64,000 nt of DNA from NCBI GenBank assembly GCA_016710885.1, contig JADJUC010000004.1, positions 62,001 through 126,000 of the forward strand, written 5' to 3'. Origin of the DNA: Candidatus Proximibacter danicus. GTDB lineage: Bacteria > Pseudomonadota > Gammaproteobacteria > Burkholderiales > Rhodocyclaceae. The translations under genes and the position numbers were made by a program. Below, piece after piece: positions 1 through 9,141 of this stretch (position 1 is the stretch's first letter; every line of letters begins with the position of its first letter). The notes under the pieces were generated by a model that saw nothing but the letters and a program-made list of their open reading frames with translations, made no database searches and was not told the DNA's origin.

Positions 1-338
1 CGAAAATCCTGCTGAAAACATGGTTAATGTCCCATTGCCGGCAGGGTCAGGCAGTGAGGAATTCTACGGTGCGGTAGCTGATGTCTGGCTGCCTCGTCTC
101 AACGCGTTCAAGCCGCAGATGATTTTCATCTCTGCGGGTTTTGATGCCCACTATGAGGACGATATGGGCAGCATGAAACTTTTCGAGAAGGACTACGCCT
201 GGGCCACTGAGCAATTGAAGGGGGTTGCAGCCAAGCACGCCGAAAAACGTATTGTTTCCATGCTTGGAGGGCGGTTATGTCCTTTCGGCGCTGGCGCGTA
301 GCGTCGGCGCCCACCTGCGGGTTCTGGCCGATCTTTGA
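1..338 (+). CDS. histone deacetylase-like amidohydrolase, C-terminal part, frameshifted
   Basis: This is the 3' end of a deacetylase of the HDAC/acetoin-utilisation (AcuC/HdaH) family, a zinc amidohydrolase. The gene starts upstream of the window. The visible part carries the family's NVPLPAGSG segment and the FISAGFDAHYEDDMG segment, which contains the conserved Asp and His of the metal site. After IVSML the frame runs into an early stop at 299-301. Removing one G from the CTTGGAGGG stretch near 264-270 gives EGGYVLSALARSVGAHLRVLADL and a stop at 336-338, the normal C-terminus of the family. The indel is therefore probably an error. The native acetyl or acyl substrate is unknown. Confidence 0.82.
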
Positions 339-440
339 GGGCGCTTGCGGTCAAGTTCCAAGCGTTGACGGCCATATCCAGCAACCCAGCCTTCGGTTAG
401 AATCCGAAGGTTTTCTTATTGATTTCAGCCTATTTCAGCC

Positions 441-1325
441 ATGAACATGATTACTGGTTCGATTCCCGCGATTGTCACGCCGATGCACGAAGACGGCAGC
501 ATCGATTATCAAAGCTTCCGCACGCTGATCGAGCATCACGTCAAGGAAGGCTCAGACGGCATCGTAGTGGTTGGAACCACCGGCGAATCACCGACGGTGA
601 CTGTCGATGAGCATGGCGAGTTGATCCGCTTTACGGTCGAGTGTGTTGCCGGTCGTATTCCGGTCATTGCCGGTACAGGTGCCAACTCGACTGCAGAGGC
701 GATCGAGCTTACCCGTCACGCAGCCAAGGTTGGCGCCACGGCCAGTCTGTCAGTCGTGCCCTACTATAACAAGCCGACCCAGGAAGGCCTGTACCAGCAC
801 TTCCGTGCCATCGCCGAAGCTGTTGATACGCCGATCATCCTTTACAACGTACCGGGCCGGACGGTTGCTGACATGAGCAACGATACTTCCCTGCGCCTTG
901 CACAGATTCCGAACATTGTCGGTATCAAGGACGCAACCGGCAACATTGAGCGCGGTACCGACCTGATCGTGCGGGCGCCGAAGGATTTCGCCATTTACAG
1001 CGGTGACGACGCCTCTGCCTGCGCCCTCATTCTGCTCGGCGCTCACGGTACGATTTCGGTTACCGCCAACGTCGCACCACGCCTGATGCACGAAATGTGT
1101 GTCGCAGCGCTTGCGGCCGATGCCAAGACTGCCCGCGAGCTCAATGCTCGTCTGCTGGGTCTGCATCGCCACCTTTTCTGTGAAGCCAATCCGATTCCAG
1201 TGAAGTGGGCCTGCCAGCAACAGGGCCTGATTCGCGGCGGCATTCGCCTTCCGCTTACCTCACTTTCCTCCGATTGCCATGAGCGAGTTCGTTCTGCCAT
1301 GCGTCAAGCCGGCGTTCTGGCCTGA
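441..1325 (+). CDS. dapA: 4-hydroxy-tetrahydrodipicolinate synthase
   Basis: DapA condenses pyruvate with aspartate semialdehyde, the first committed step of lysine and diaminopimelate synthesis in the cytoplasm. The 294-residue length matches the family (E. coli 292). The substrate loop VGTTGESPT lies at about residues 44-52, the catalytic Tyr is Y135 in YNVPGRT, and the Schiff-base lysine is K163 in GIKDATGN. The C-terminus is complete. The start at 441 follows a short leader. bamC begins 16 bases downstream, the same dapA-bamC (dapA-nlpB) order seen in E. coli and many proteobacteria. lysC, which feeds this step, is about 5 kb away on the other strand. Confidence 0.97.
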   Translation: MNMITGSIPAIVTPMHEDGSIDYQSFRTLIEHHVKEGSDGIVVVGTTGESPTVTVDEHGELIRFTVECVAGRIPVIAGTGANSTAEAIELTRHAAKVGATASLSVVPYYNKPTQEGLYQHFRAIAEAVDTPIILYNVPGRTVADMSNDTSLRLAQIPNIVGIKDATGNIERGTDLIVRAPKDFAIYSGDDASACALILLGAHGTISVTANVAPRLMHEMCVAALAADAKTARELNARLLGLHRHLFCEANPIPVKWACQQQGLIRGGIRLPLTSLSSDCHERVRSAMRQAGVLA

Positions 1326-1341
1326 TCGGGAGTTGTTGCTC

Positions 1342-2486
1342 ATGGTGTCTGGTGTTTCCCGTGTTGTTGCCTTGTCGTTGCTGGTTTTCGTAACCGCTTG
1401 CAGCTCGTTGGGCCTTGAATCGAAAAAATCGAGTACAAATCGGCGGGCAAGGCGCCGACGTTGGAAACGCCTCCGGACCTGGTTGCGCCAGCGCGGGATG
1501 ATCGTTTTGCCGTGCCGGATATCGGCGGCAAAGGGAGTGCGACTTACTCCGCCTACGCCAATGAACGTACACCTGAAGGCAAAGCGGCCAAAGGCAGCGA
1601 AGTTTTGCCTGATGTCGACAAGGCGCGCATCGAGCGCTCCGGAAATCAGCGCTGGCTTGTCGTTGCTGGCACGCCCGACAAGGTTTGGGGCACGGTCAAG
1701 GATTTCTGGCAGGAGAACGGTCTGCTGATTACGGTTGAGCAGCCTGAAGCCGGTGTCATGGAAACCGACTGGGCGGAAAATCGCGCCAAAATTCCGCAGG
1801 ATTTGATTCGGAATTTCCTCGGCAAGGTCCTCGATTCGCTCTACTCCACCGCCGAGCGAGACAAGTTCAGAACGCGTCTGGAGCCCGGTGCGGAGCCAGG
1901 AACTACCGAAATTTATGTCAGCCATCGTGGCATGTACGAAGTCTTCGTTTCAGAGGGTAAGGACCAGACCAAGTGGCAGCCGCGCCCAGCTGATCCCGAC
2001 CTGGAAGCCGAAATGCTGCGTCGCCTGATGATTCGTTTTGGCTCCGAGGAAAAACGGGCAACCGCCGCACTGGCGACGGCACAGGAGCGTCCAGTGGAGC
2101 GCGCGAAGATTGTTCGCGCTTCCGATGGAGCTGGAACGCTCGAAGTCCAGGAACGTTTTGATCGCGCCTGGCGTCGTGTTGGCTTGGCACTCGACCGCGT
2201 TGGTTTTACGGTTGAAGATCGCGACCGCTCCAAGGGACTCTATTTCGTTCGCTATGTCGATCCAGAAGCCGACTCGACTTCGAAGAAAGACAGTGAAGGC
2301 TGGCTGGCAAAGCTCAACCCATTCAAGGGAAGTGACGCCTCGGCGCTCTCGAAGATGCAGTACCGTATCTATGTTGCCGATGGCGGCGGAGTCTCAACGA
2401 TCCAGGTGCTCTCCCGCGAAGGCGGGGCTGACAACTCCGAAACGGCGCGAAGAATCCTTAGTTTGTTGCATGAACAGCTAAAGTGA
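1342..2486 (+). CDS. bamC: outer membrane assembly lipoprotein BamC, one-base frameshift
   Basis: BamC (NlpB) is a lipoprotein of the BAM complex that folds beta-barrel proteins into the outer membrane. From ATG 1342 the product starts with a lipoprotein signal ending FVTAC, acylated at Cys20. The body, with its two helix-grip domains, is in the next frame, entered at about 1430. The junction is a run of six A near 1424-1429. A seventh A gives ESKKIEYKSAGKAPTLETPP and one continuous protein of about 381 residues. I therefore annotate one gene with a homopolymer deletion. It sits between dapA and an MBL-fold gene whose GTG start overlaps the bamC stop, indicating co-transcription. Confidence 0.85.
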
Positions 2487-3262
2487 TTCGTTTTGCATCA
2501 CTCGGTAGCGGCAGCCGGGGAAATGCGTTGGTTGTCGAGTCGGGGAGTACGTGTGTTCTCCTCGACTGCGGATTCAGCATGCGTGAGACAGAGCGACGCT
2601 TGGCGCGGCTATCTGTCGTTCCCGGCGCTCTTGCCGCCATTGTTATCACGCACGAACACAGCGACCATATTGGCGGCGCCTTCAAGTTTGCCGATCGTCA
2701 TGGAATTCCTGTCTGGTTGACCCACGGAACTTTGGCTTCCCTGTCCGACGGCCGTGCTAGTGCCGTAGACAGCCAAAAACTCAAGATCATCGATAGCCAC
2801 ACGCGCTATCAGCTGGGCGATCTTGAAATCCAGCCTTATCCAGTTCCGCACGATGCACGCGAACCGGTTCAGTATGTTTTTTCGAACGGTAGTCAGCGCT
2901 TGGGTGTATTAACCGACGCGGGTAGTTTGACCGAGCATGTGATCGGTATGCTCGATGCTTGCGATGCGCTTGTTCTGGAATGCAATCACGATCTTGAAAT
3001 GCTGGCCCGTTCGACTTATCCGCTATCGGTTCAACAACGGATTTCAGGGCGTCTCGGCCATCTTGACAACGCCATGGCGGCATCGCTGCTCTCCCGGATC
3101 GATGTCAGTCGCCTTCAGCATATTGTCGCGGCCCACCTGTCGGAACAGAACAACCAGCCACAACTGGCGACGAGCGCTCTTGCCGAGGCGCTGGGCTGTT
3201 CAGCAAGCTGGGTTGGGGTTGCTGAACAGGCGACGGGATTTGACTGGCGAACGATTGTCTAA
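2483..3262 (+). CDS. MBL-fold metallo-hydrolase, YycJ/WalJ-like
   Basis: This is a 259-residue metallo-beta-lactamase-fold hydrolase. The dinuclear metal motif HEHSDH is at residues 57-62, and an SRGNA-type N-terminal segment typical of the YycJ/WalJ branch is at residues 11-15. Members of that branch resemble exonucleases or phosphodiesterases that may act on DNA ends, but the substrate here is unknown. The start is GTG at 2483, overlapping the bamC stop by four bases (GTGA), so translation is probably coupled. The gene closes a dapA-bamC-MBL operon that ends at the terminator at 3286-3316. Confidence 0.85.
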   Translation: MIRFASLGSGSRGNALVVESGSTCVLLDCGFSMRETERRLARLSVVPGALAAIVITHEHSDHIGGAFKFADRHGIPVWLTHGTLASLSDGRASAVDSQKLKIIDSHTRYQLGDLEIQPYPVPHDAREPVQYVFSNGSQRLGVLTDAGSLTEHVIGMLDACDALVLECNHDLEMLARSTYPLSVQQRISGRLGHLDNAMAASLLSRIDVSRLQHIVAAHLSEQNNQPQLATSALAEALGCSASWVGVAEQATGFDWRTIV

Positions 3263-3285
3263 CATGTAACCAGGTCGTCGAGGCG

Positions 3286-3316
3286 AAAAAAAGCCGGCCA
3301 TGAAGGCCGGCTTTTT
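3286..3316. terminator. bidirectional intrinsic terminator
   Basis: An 8-bp stem (AGCCGGCC at 3292-3299 with GGCCGGCT at 3305-3312, loop ATGAA) has an A-run on its left and a T-run on its right, so it can stop transcription from both sides. It lies between the convergent MBL hydrolase gene and the Ala/Pro lipoprotein gene. Confidence 0.85.
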
Positions 3317-3332
3317 ATTGCCTGAGAGAAGC

Positions 3333-3642
3333 TTACTTCGCTGGGGCAGCAGCCGGGGCAGCGGCCTTGGCAGCATCAACAGCAGCCGGGGCGGCAGCCT
3401 GGGACAGCACACCTGACGTCGGCAGCAGCCGGGGCGGCAGCGGGAGCAGCAGCCGGAGCAGCAGCATCAGCAGGCTTGGCAGCATCAGCAGCCGGAGCAG
3501 CAACTGGGGCAGCAGCCGGAGCCGGAGCAGCAACCGGAGCAACGGCCGGGGCCGGAGCAGCAGCCGGCTTGGCTTCTTCTTTCTTGCCGCAAGCGGAAAG
3601 AGCAACGGCGAGGAGGGCAGCAACGAGGAGAGAGTGCTTCAT
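3333..3642 (-). CDS. small Ala/Pro-rich lipoprotein, frameshifted near the C-terminus
   Basis: The product starts MKHSLLVAALLAVALSACGKK, a lipoprotein signal with lipobox LSAC and acyl-Cys at residue 18, followed by a low-complexity tail of Ala, Pro and a few Lys and Asp. Such tails are typical of small periplasmic or outer-membrane-anchored spacer lipoproteins; I recognise no domain. In the starting frame the last 15 or so residues become Cys/Arg-rich and end at 3376. Skipping one base near 3410-3425 restores the Ala/Pro pattern through to AAAPAK and a stop at 3333. The tail is built from imperfect GCAGCAGCCGG-type DNA repeats, so slippage in the cell or in sequencing are both possible. Confidence 0.65.
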
Positions 3643-3802
3643 GGTGATTGTCCTTATCGATATGGAACGGAAACTAGTGGCAATGTTTAACTTAGTCAGC
3701 CAGTTACAATGCCGACTAGCTCAAAATAATAGCACGGATAAATTACTCCGAACAGCGAAACCGCAGCTTATGCCGAGTGCTTGAGGCGTTGCAGTAGGGT
3801 GC

Positions 3803-4280
3803 CTACAAGCCTGCCGTCGTGGCGCTGACCGCATTGCCGCCTTCGTTCCAGATATCCTCGAAGCGCCGATGGTAGGGTTTGCAGGCCTCAGGGTCGGCGA
3901 AAATTTCCTTGCTGCGCGCATGATCGCGGTGAAAACGAATCAGCGCCGAGGCGTCATCGACAAGCAGTATTGCATCGGACAGGTTGGCAAGATGCGGCGG
4001 TGTTTCGATAACGTGAAAGTTGTGCGCAAAGACGCGGACAGTTCCATTAGCCGGGGTGATGAGAGCGCAAGGGCCCTGCTGTCTGTACTGCGATACGCAG
4101 GGAGGATGCGGGTGACGTGCGTAGCAAGCGGGCCAGTGAAGCAATTGTTGCTGGATGCTCAAGGCGCAGCGACGACAGATCATGATCGAAAATGGCGACC
4201 GAACGGCTGGCGTGGGCCAGCAGCCGCTCGACAGCTGCCGAATAGTCGCTCCAGGAGGTCAGTAGGGGGGCTTCGCTCAA
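3803..4280 (-). CDS. DUF7931-type protein, frameshifted
   Basis: Two overlapping reading frames form one conserved betaproteobacterial protein of about 158 residues. The N-terminal half (from ATG 4280) has SWSDYSAAVERLL and SVAIFDHDL. The C-terminal half has RVFAHNFHVIET, AILLVDD and the family-like ending YHRRFEDIWNEG followed by AVSATTAGL. The frames join near 4062-4078 if a C and a T are restored (giving HPRLMELFRVF), or if one base is removed. I recall this domain from betaproteobacteria, often fused behind a GNAT acetyltransferase and compared with phospholipase D folds. No activity is established. It lies just downstream of rlmD on the same strand. Confidence 0.6.
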
Positions 4281-4337
4281 GTGTTCAACATAACAGCCTG
4301 ACCATCAGACAGGCAAGGTCCGGTTGCAGCCGGAGGG

Positions 4338-5637
4338 TCAAATCCGCTCGAAAAGCGCAATCGATTCGACGTGCGAAGTGTTGGGGAACATGTTCACTAC
4401 CCCAGCGCCACGGAATCGGTAGCCCTTTCTGCGTGACCAGGATTTCCGCATCCCGCGCCAGAGTGGCCGGGCTGCATGAAACATAAACAATGCGCTGCGG
4501 GCCGTCCGGTCCGAGAGATCTGACCAGCTCGAGTGCTCCTTCGCGGGGGGGGTCGATCAGCATTTTGTCAAAATGGCCAAGTTCGGCAAGACTCGCTTCG
4601 GTGGCCTCGAACAGGTTGGCAACGGCGAAGCTGGCTTGTTCCGACAAACCATTGGCGGCCGCGTTTTCGGCTGCCCGCTGAACCAGTGCATCGCTTCCTT
4701 CTATACCGACAACACTGGCGCCCAGGCGCGCGATCGGCAATGTGAAATTACCAAGGCCGCAGAACATGTCGGCAATGCGCTCGCCGGGAGCGGGGGCGAG
4801 CAACGACATGGCGCGCCGCACAAGGACGCGGTTGATCGCGTGGTTGACCTGCGTGAACTCGGTTGGCGAAAACGTCAGTTCAAGATTGAAATCCGGGAGC
4901 GTATAGGTCAGCGATTCGCCTTCGGTGGGGTAAAAGCGATGAACGGTTTCTGGCCCCTTGGGTTGCAGGAACATGTCGACCGAATGACAATCGGCATATT
5001 CGCGCATGACGGCTTCGTCTGCGCTGTTCAGTGGCTCGAGGATACGGAAGACCAGCACCGTGCAGCGTTCGCCGACGGCAATTTCTATTTGCGGCATGCG
5101 TTCGCAGATGGAGAGTGAACCGACCAGCGTGCGAAGCGGTACCAAGAGTGCTGAGACATGTGGGGGCAGGTTCAGGCATTCCTTCATGTCGGCAATGAAG
5201 CTGCTCTTGCGCTCATGAAAACCGATGAGCACGCCTCCCTTCTTTGCTACCAGACGAGCACCGATGCGGGCGCGCTGGCGATAACCCCAAGGCTCTCCGT
5301 AGATCGGTGGGAAAAGCTGCTCTGCCGTGACGCGACCAATATGCCAAAGATTGTCTTCAAGCACCCGCTGCTTGGCGGCGACCTGCGCGGAATGATGCGC
5401 ATGCTGCATGCTGCAGCCACCACAAACACCGAAGTTCGGGCACGCCGGCGTAACACGGCTGCTTGACGCACGCAGAATGCGCGTGGTCTGCGCAATTTCG
5501 TAGGTCGGTTTCTTGCGGAAACTGGAGTACTCGATTTCCTCGCCGGGCAGGGCGCCCTCGACAAAAATGGTTTTTCCCTCGTGGCGGGCAATGCCGCGCG
5601 CTTCGTGGTCCAATGATTCAATGATTCCTGTGGGCAT
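4338..5637 (-). CDS. rlmD: 23S rRNA (uracil-1939-C5) methyltransferase RlmD, frameshifted near the 3' end
   Basis: RlmD methylates U1939 of 23S rRNA using SAM. An N-terminal TRAM domain covers about residues 1-50. The iron-sulphur cysteines are in CPNFGVCGGC at about 66-75. The SAM-binding ADMFCGLGNFTLP segment lies near residue 290, and the catalytic Cys is in YVSCSP. After LVTQKG the frame turns into an unrelated tail. Removing one G from the GGG near 4430-4433 gives GYRFRGAGVVNMFPNTSHVE and ALFERI with a stop at 4338, exactly the family's C-terminus. I therefore place the end at 4338 and regard the indel as a likely error. Confidence 0.9.
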
Positions 5638-5652
5638 TCTGTGTCGTCCCTG

Positions 5653-5692
5653 AAAAACAAAATGGCCACATTGCTGTGGCCATTTTGTTTTT
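5653..5692 (-). terminator. intrinsic terminator downstream of tRNA-Arg
   Basis: A perfect 18-bp stem (5653-5670 with 5675-5692, loop TTGC) has a GC-rich core GGCCAC and an A/T-rich base that supplies the U-run. It lies just 3' of tRNA-Arg on the minus strand and ends the tRNA transcript before rlmD. Confidence 0.85.
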
Positions 5693-5695
5693 ATC

Positions 5696-5772
5696 TGGCG
5701 CGCCCGGAGAGATTCGAACTCCCTACCCCTTGGTTCGTAGCCAAGTACTCTATCCAGATGAGCTACGGGCGC
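5696..5772 (-). tRNA. tRNA-Arg(ACG)
   Basis: The minus strand folds as a full cloverleaf: acceptor GCGCCCG/CGGGCGC, anticodon stem CTTGG/CCAAG, loop CTACGAA with anticodon ACG, and TTCGAAT in the T-arm. CCA is encoded at 5696-5698. ACG is the anticodon normally edited to ICG by TadA. Confidence 0.95.
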
Positions 5773-5835
5773 GTTAAAAAAGCGAGATTATACGGACCGC
5801 TTCAGTTTTTGCCAAGTTCAAAGCTGCTAAAAACT

Positions 5836-5929
5836 TGGCGGAGACGGAGGGATTCGAACCCTCGATACGAGTTTTAGCCCGTATGCTCCCTTAGCAGGGG
5901 AGTGCCTTCGACCTCTCGGCCACGTCTCC
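5836..5929 (-). tRNA. tRNA-Ser(GCT)
   Basis: Acceptor GGAGACG/CGTCTCC, anticodon stem CTCCC/GGGAG with loop CTGCTAA (anticodon GCT), and the long variable arm expected of a serine tRNA. CCA is encoded at 5836-5838. It lies about 60 bases upstream of tRNA-Arg on the same strand and may share its transcript. Confidence 0.95.
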
Positions 5930-6000
5930 GGAAGGGCGCGATGATAGCTGTTTCACCGCGCCCGGTCAAACCGGGATTGCTTCTGCGACCCTGCGTCGAC

Positions 6001-7224
6001 TCAGGCTTGGTCGAGGCCGAAAGTCTTGTGCAGCACGCGCACCGCAAGCTCCAGATATTTTTCGTCGACAACGACGGAAATCTTGATCTCGGAAGTGGAG
6101 ATCATCTGCATGTTGATGCCTTCTTCGGCCAGTGCGCGGAACATCTGGCTGGCCACGCCCGGGTGCGAGCGCATGCCGACGCCAACAGCGGAAACCTTGC
6201 AGATCTTGTTGTCGCCGACAATTTCGCGAGCACCGATGTGGCTCTTGACGCTTTCCAGCACGCCCTGCGCCTTGGCGAAGTCACTGCGGTTAACCGTGAA
6301 CGAGAAGTCGGTGGTGCCATCGTGGCCGACGTTCTGGATGATCATGTCGACGTCGACGTTGGCATCAGCAATCGGGCCGAGGATCTGGTAGGCGATACCC
6401 GGACGGTCTGGCACGCCGAGAACGGTGAGCTTGGCTTCATCGCGGTTGAAGGCGATGCCGGAGATGACGGGTTGTTCCATATTCTTGTCTTCCTCAACAG
6501 TGATCAGCGTACCTTCGCCTTCGTCGGTGAAGCTGGAGAGCACGCGCAGTTTTACCTTGTACTTGCCGGCGAATTCGACCGAGCGGATCTGCAGCACCTT
6601 GGAACCGAGGCTGGCCATTTCCAGCATTTCCTCGAAGGTGATGGTGTCCAGCTTGCGCGCTTCGGCAACAATGCGCGGGTCGGTGGTGTATACGCCGTCG
6701 ACGTCGGTATATATCTGGCATTCGTCAGCCTTCAGTGCGGCGGCGAGGGCCACGGCTGAGGTATCCGAACCGCCACGGCCGAGCGTGGTGATGTTGCCAT
6801 TTTCATCGGCGCCCTGGAAACCAGCGACGACGACCACATTGCCTTCGGCCAGGTCCTTGCGAATCTTTTCGTCATCAATCGAAAGGATGCGCGCCTTGGT
6901 GTGGGTACTGTCGGTCAGTACGCGCACCTGCGGACCGGTGTAACTCTTGGCCTTGCAGCCTTCTTGAATGATGGCCATGGCCAGCAGGCCGATGGTGACC
7001 TGTTCGCCGGTGGCCGCAATGACATCGAGTTCGCGCGCGTCCGGCGTCGGCATGATTTCTTTGGCCAGCGCGATGAGGCGGTTGGTTTCACCCGACATTG
7101 CGGAGGGAACGACCACAACATCGTGGCCCATGGCTTTCCAGCGGGCGACTCGCTTGGCCACGTTTTTGATGCGGTCGGGCGAGCCGACTGAAGTGCCGCC
7201 GTATTTCTGAACTATCAGCGCCAT
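6001..7224 (-). CDS. lysC: aspartate kinase
   Basis: Aspartate kinase phosphorylates L-aspartate, the entry step to lysine, threonine, methionine and isoleucine synthesis. The 407-residue product begins MALIVQKYGGTSVG, the nucleotide-binding signature of the amino-acid kinase fold. The kinase domain runs to about residue 245, with TTLGRGGSDT near residue 150. Two ACT domains follow (about 265-340 and 345-405), the monofunctional arrangement feedback-inhibited by lysine and/or threonine. It is transcribed away from the HTH gene at 7467. dapA, hom and thrC of the same pathway are all in this window but not in one operon. Confidence 0.97.
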   Translation of the reverse strand: MALIVQKYGGTSVGSPDRIKNVAKRVARWKAMGHDVVVVPSAMSGETNRLIALAKEIMPTPDARELDVIAATGEQVTIGLLAMAIIQEGCKAKSYTGPQVRVLTDSTHTKARILSIDDEKIRKDLAEGNVVVVAGFQGADENGNITTLGRGGSDTSAVALAAALKADECQIYTDVDGVYTTDPRIVAEARKLDTITFEEMLEMASLGSKVLQIRSVEFAGKYKVKLRVLSSFTDEGEGTLITVEEDKNMEQPVISGIAFNRDEAKLTVLGVPDRPGIAYQILGPIADANVDVDMIIQNVGHDGTTDFSFTVNRSDFAKAQGVLESVKSHIGAREIVGDNKICKVSAVGVGMRSHPGVASQMFRALAEEGINMQMISTSEIKISVVVDEKYLELAVRVLHKTFGLDQA

Positions 7225-7347
7225 TGGTGATCCAAAAGGTTACGGTGAAGAGGCGATATTCTATCTTATTGGGGGCTTGAAAAGTATGGGCTTTCTCCGG
7301 CTGAAGCGGCTTCTCCGGTTGCAGGGTATTCCGTTTGCAAATGCCAC

Positions 7348-7375
7348 TTGCAATATTACCCATATTGACTATACT
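7348..7375 (+). promoter_or_regulatory. sigma-70 promoter for the HTH gene
   Basis: TTGCAA at 7348-7353 and TATACT at 7370-7375 are separated by 16 bases, close to consensus, and sit 92 bases upstream of the HTH start. No other gene lies between. Confidence 0.55.
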
Positions 7376-7466
7376 GCGCATGTATTACTAAGGTCATAGG
7401 CGTTTAGTCATATGATCGCAAGAAGTTCTCCCCAAATTTTTACCCTTGGATAGTGAAAGGACAGCC

Positions 7467-7766
7467 ATGAGCAACGTCAAAACAATTGAAAAAGTCGATC
7501 CGCGCGAGATTCGACGCAAGCTCGGCCTGAACCAGCAGCAGTTTTGGTCGAAGATCGGTGTTACCCAGAGCGGTGGTTCCCGTTACGAAAGCGGCCGCAA
7601 CATGCCGAAACCAGTGCGTGAGCTGCTCCGCTTGGTGCATGTGGAACAGGTGGATATTCAGCGCATCAAGCGCGAAGACGTGGATGTCATCGAATATCTG
7701 AAGAGTCAGGAACCTGATCTCTTCAAGAGCCTGAAGAAATCAGCCAAGTCCAAGAAGGTCGCCTGA
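7467..7766 (+). CDS. small XRE/Cro-type helix-turn-helix protein
   Basis: This is a 99-residue DNA-binding protein with a helix-turn-helix at about residues 10-45 (REIRRKLGLNQQQFWSKIG followed by VTQSGGSRYESG) and a basic Lys-rich C-terminus. I chose ATG 7467, which has an AGGA ribosome site six bases upstream, over the in-frame ATG 21 bases earlier. It stands alone between lysC and a radical SAM gene on the opposite strands, so no target is indicated. The RKLGLNQQQFW helix resembles the HTH of antitoxins and phage repressors, but no toxin gene adjoins it. Confidence 0.75.
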   Translation: MSNVKTIEKVDPREIRRKLGLNQQQFWSKIGVTQSGGSRYESGRNMPKPVRELLRLVHVEQVDIQRIKREDVDVIEYLKSQEPDLFKSLKKSAKSKKVA

Positions 7767-7780
7767 AGAAATTTCTCAGG

Positions 7781-8614
7781 CTAGGGGTTGAGGGTAACCT
7801 TGATTCCCATCGTAGTGATGCGGGCGGCAAAGGCCGCCAGTTGATCCGGGGGAAGCCTGCCGAGTCGGGGAGCATCAGGCTGCAGTGAAGGGCGTGCAAG
7901 ACCGTAAAGGTGCACGCCCTTTATTTTTGTGCGCACCGCATTGGCAAACTCAAGATAGGCCGCTTGCTCCGCTTCGTCCGGCGCATTGCCGTCAAGCGTA
8001 AACCAGCAGGTTTGCAGCCAGGTGGGTGCCAGATCGGTGCAGACCTGCAGGTTGCTCAGCACCTTCGCCGGCTCAAGCGCAATCTTGTTGACTGCGGCCA
8101 TGCCAGTAGCCGTTGCCCTGTCGACTTTGAACCAGACCTCTCCGTCCACCTCGCCGATGCGCTGTATGCCAGCCCTGACGGCTGACCGGTGCAACAGGCT
8201 GCCGTTGGTGATCAGGCGCAGCTTGACGGTGGGCAGCAGGTTCAGTTCCTGCATGAGGGCGATGGCAATGTCGATGGCTTGCGGAAACTCGACGGCACTG
8301 GTCGGTTCACCATTGCCGGAAAAGGCGATATCCATCAACGAGCGAACACTCTCCGGCACTTCGCGCTGCATGAAGTCGCCGTGCACGATGTCGTTCAGCA
8401 GCGCGCGCAACTCCTCCGCCAGCAGCGCCAGATCAATCGACGGCGGGCCACCGCGGGTCAGGTTGGGTACCTGGCAATAGACGCAGGCCCAGTTGCAGGC
8501 GTTGTTCGGGTTCAGGTTGATGCCGACCGAAACGCCCCCGGCACGGCGCGAAACCACAGGGTAAACGTAGCGAAAGCCGCTGTAGTCGCGGCGGTGGTCG
8601 GTGGTCGAGAGCAT
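7781..8614 (-). CDS. radical SAM protein of unknown substrate
   Basis: The protein has the cluster motif CNWACVYC (C-x3-C-x2-C) at about residues 39-46, with NLNPNNA just before it and downstream ITNGSLL and GNGEPT segments typical of radical SAM barrels (the latter a SAM-binding GxGEPT). I place the start at ATG 8614 (277 residues). An in-frame ATG at 8677 would add 21 residues but crowds the queD promoter. It is divergent from queD. It is not QueE: the length and motif context do not fit 7-carboxy-7-deazaguanine synthase, so a queuosine role is only suggested by position. Confidence 0.75.
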   Translation of the reverse strand: MLSTTDHRRDYSGFRYVYPVVSRRAGGVSVGINLNPNNACNWACVYCQVPNLTRGGPPSIDLALLAEELRALLNDIVHGDFMQREVPESVRSLMDIAFSGNGEPTSAVEFPQAIDIAIALMQELNLLPTVKLRLITNGSLLHRSAVRAGIQRIGEVDGEVWFKVDRATATGMAAVNKIALEPAKVLSNLQVCTDLAPTWLQTCWFTLDGNAPDEAEQAAYLEFANAVRTKIKGVHLYGLARPSLQPDAPRLGRLPPDQLAAFAARITTMGIKVTLNP

Positions 8615-8652
8615 GGGCTGGGCGTTGCGGGGATGGCTGATGCCCCCGATGA

Positions 8653-8658
8653 TATAAT
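8653..8658 (+). promoter_or_regulatory. -10 element upstream of queD
   Basis: TATAAT lies 40 bases upstream of the queD start in the divergent intergenic region. No well-spaced -35 is visible, so this is a weak call. Confidence 0.35.
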
Positions 8659-8697
8659 CCTTCCCTGATTTCCACACGGCTCTTTTGCCACGCTCCC

Positions 8698-9141
8698 ATG
8701 CTCATCACCCGCCGCCTCGAGTTCGACGCCGGTCACCGCATCCCCGATCACAAAAGCCAGTGCCGCCACCTGCACGGGCACCGCTACGCGATCGAGATAA
8801 CCCTTTCAGGTGATGTCATCCGCCAGGATGGCGATGCTGCCAATGGCATGGTGATGGATTTTTCCGAGGTCAAAGCATTGGCCAAGCAGCACGTGGTGGA
8901 TGTCTGGGATCATGCCTTTCTCGTCTATTCGGGCGATACGGCGGTGCTTGAATTCCTGCAGACCATGCCCGCTCACCTTACCGGGGTGCTTGATTGCGTG
9001 CCGACTGCCGAGAACCTTGCTGCCACCGCCTTCCGCATCCTCGACCCGGTGTATCGCGATACGTACGGCAACGATCTGCGCCTCCAGCAGCTGCGGCTTT
9101 ACGAAACGCCCAACTGCTGGGCGGATGCCACGCGCGCCTGA
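8698..9141 (+). CDS. queD: 6-carboxytetrahydropterin synthase QueD
   Basis: QueD converts dihydroneopterin triphosphate to 6-carboxytetrahydropterin, the second step of queuosine (7-deazaguanine) synthesis. The 147-residue protein has the zinc histidines in FDAGHR (about residues 9-14) and HLHGHRY (about 24-30), the nucleophile Cys in SQCRHLHGH, the WDHAFL catalytic-His segment, and the substrate Glu in YETPN. It follows the divergent radical SAM gene, and its stop abuts the converging 9142 gene with no gap. Confidence 0.93.
   Translation: MLITRRLEFDAGHRIPDHKSQCRHLHGHRYAIEITLSGDVIRQDGDAANGMVMDFSEVKALAKQHVVDVWDHAFLVYSGDTAVLEFLQTMPAHLTGVLDCVPTAENLAATAFRILDPVYRDTYGNDLRLQQLRLYETPNCWADATRA

Noticed and set aside
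3333..3642. GCAGCAGCCGG repeats as a CRISPR or minisatellite
   Set aside because: They are the codon pattern of an Ala/Pro-rich lipoprotein tail, without constant spacing.
7781..8614. Radical SAM gene as queE next to queD
   Set aside because: Length and motif context do not match QueE; adjacency alone is not enough.
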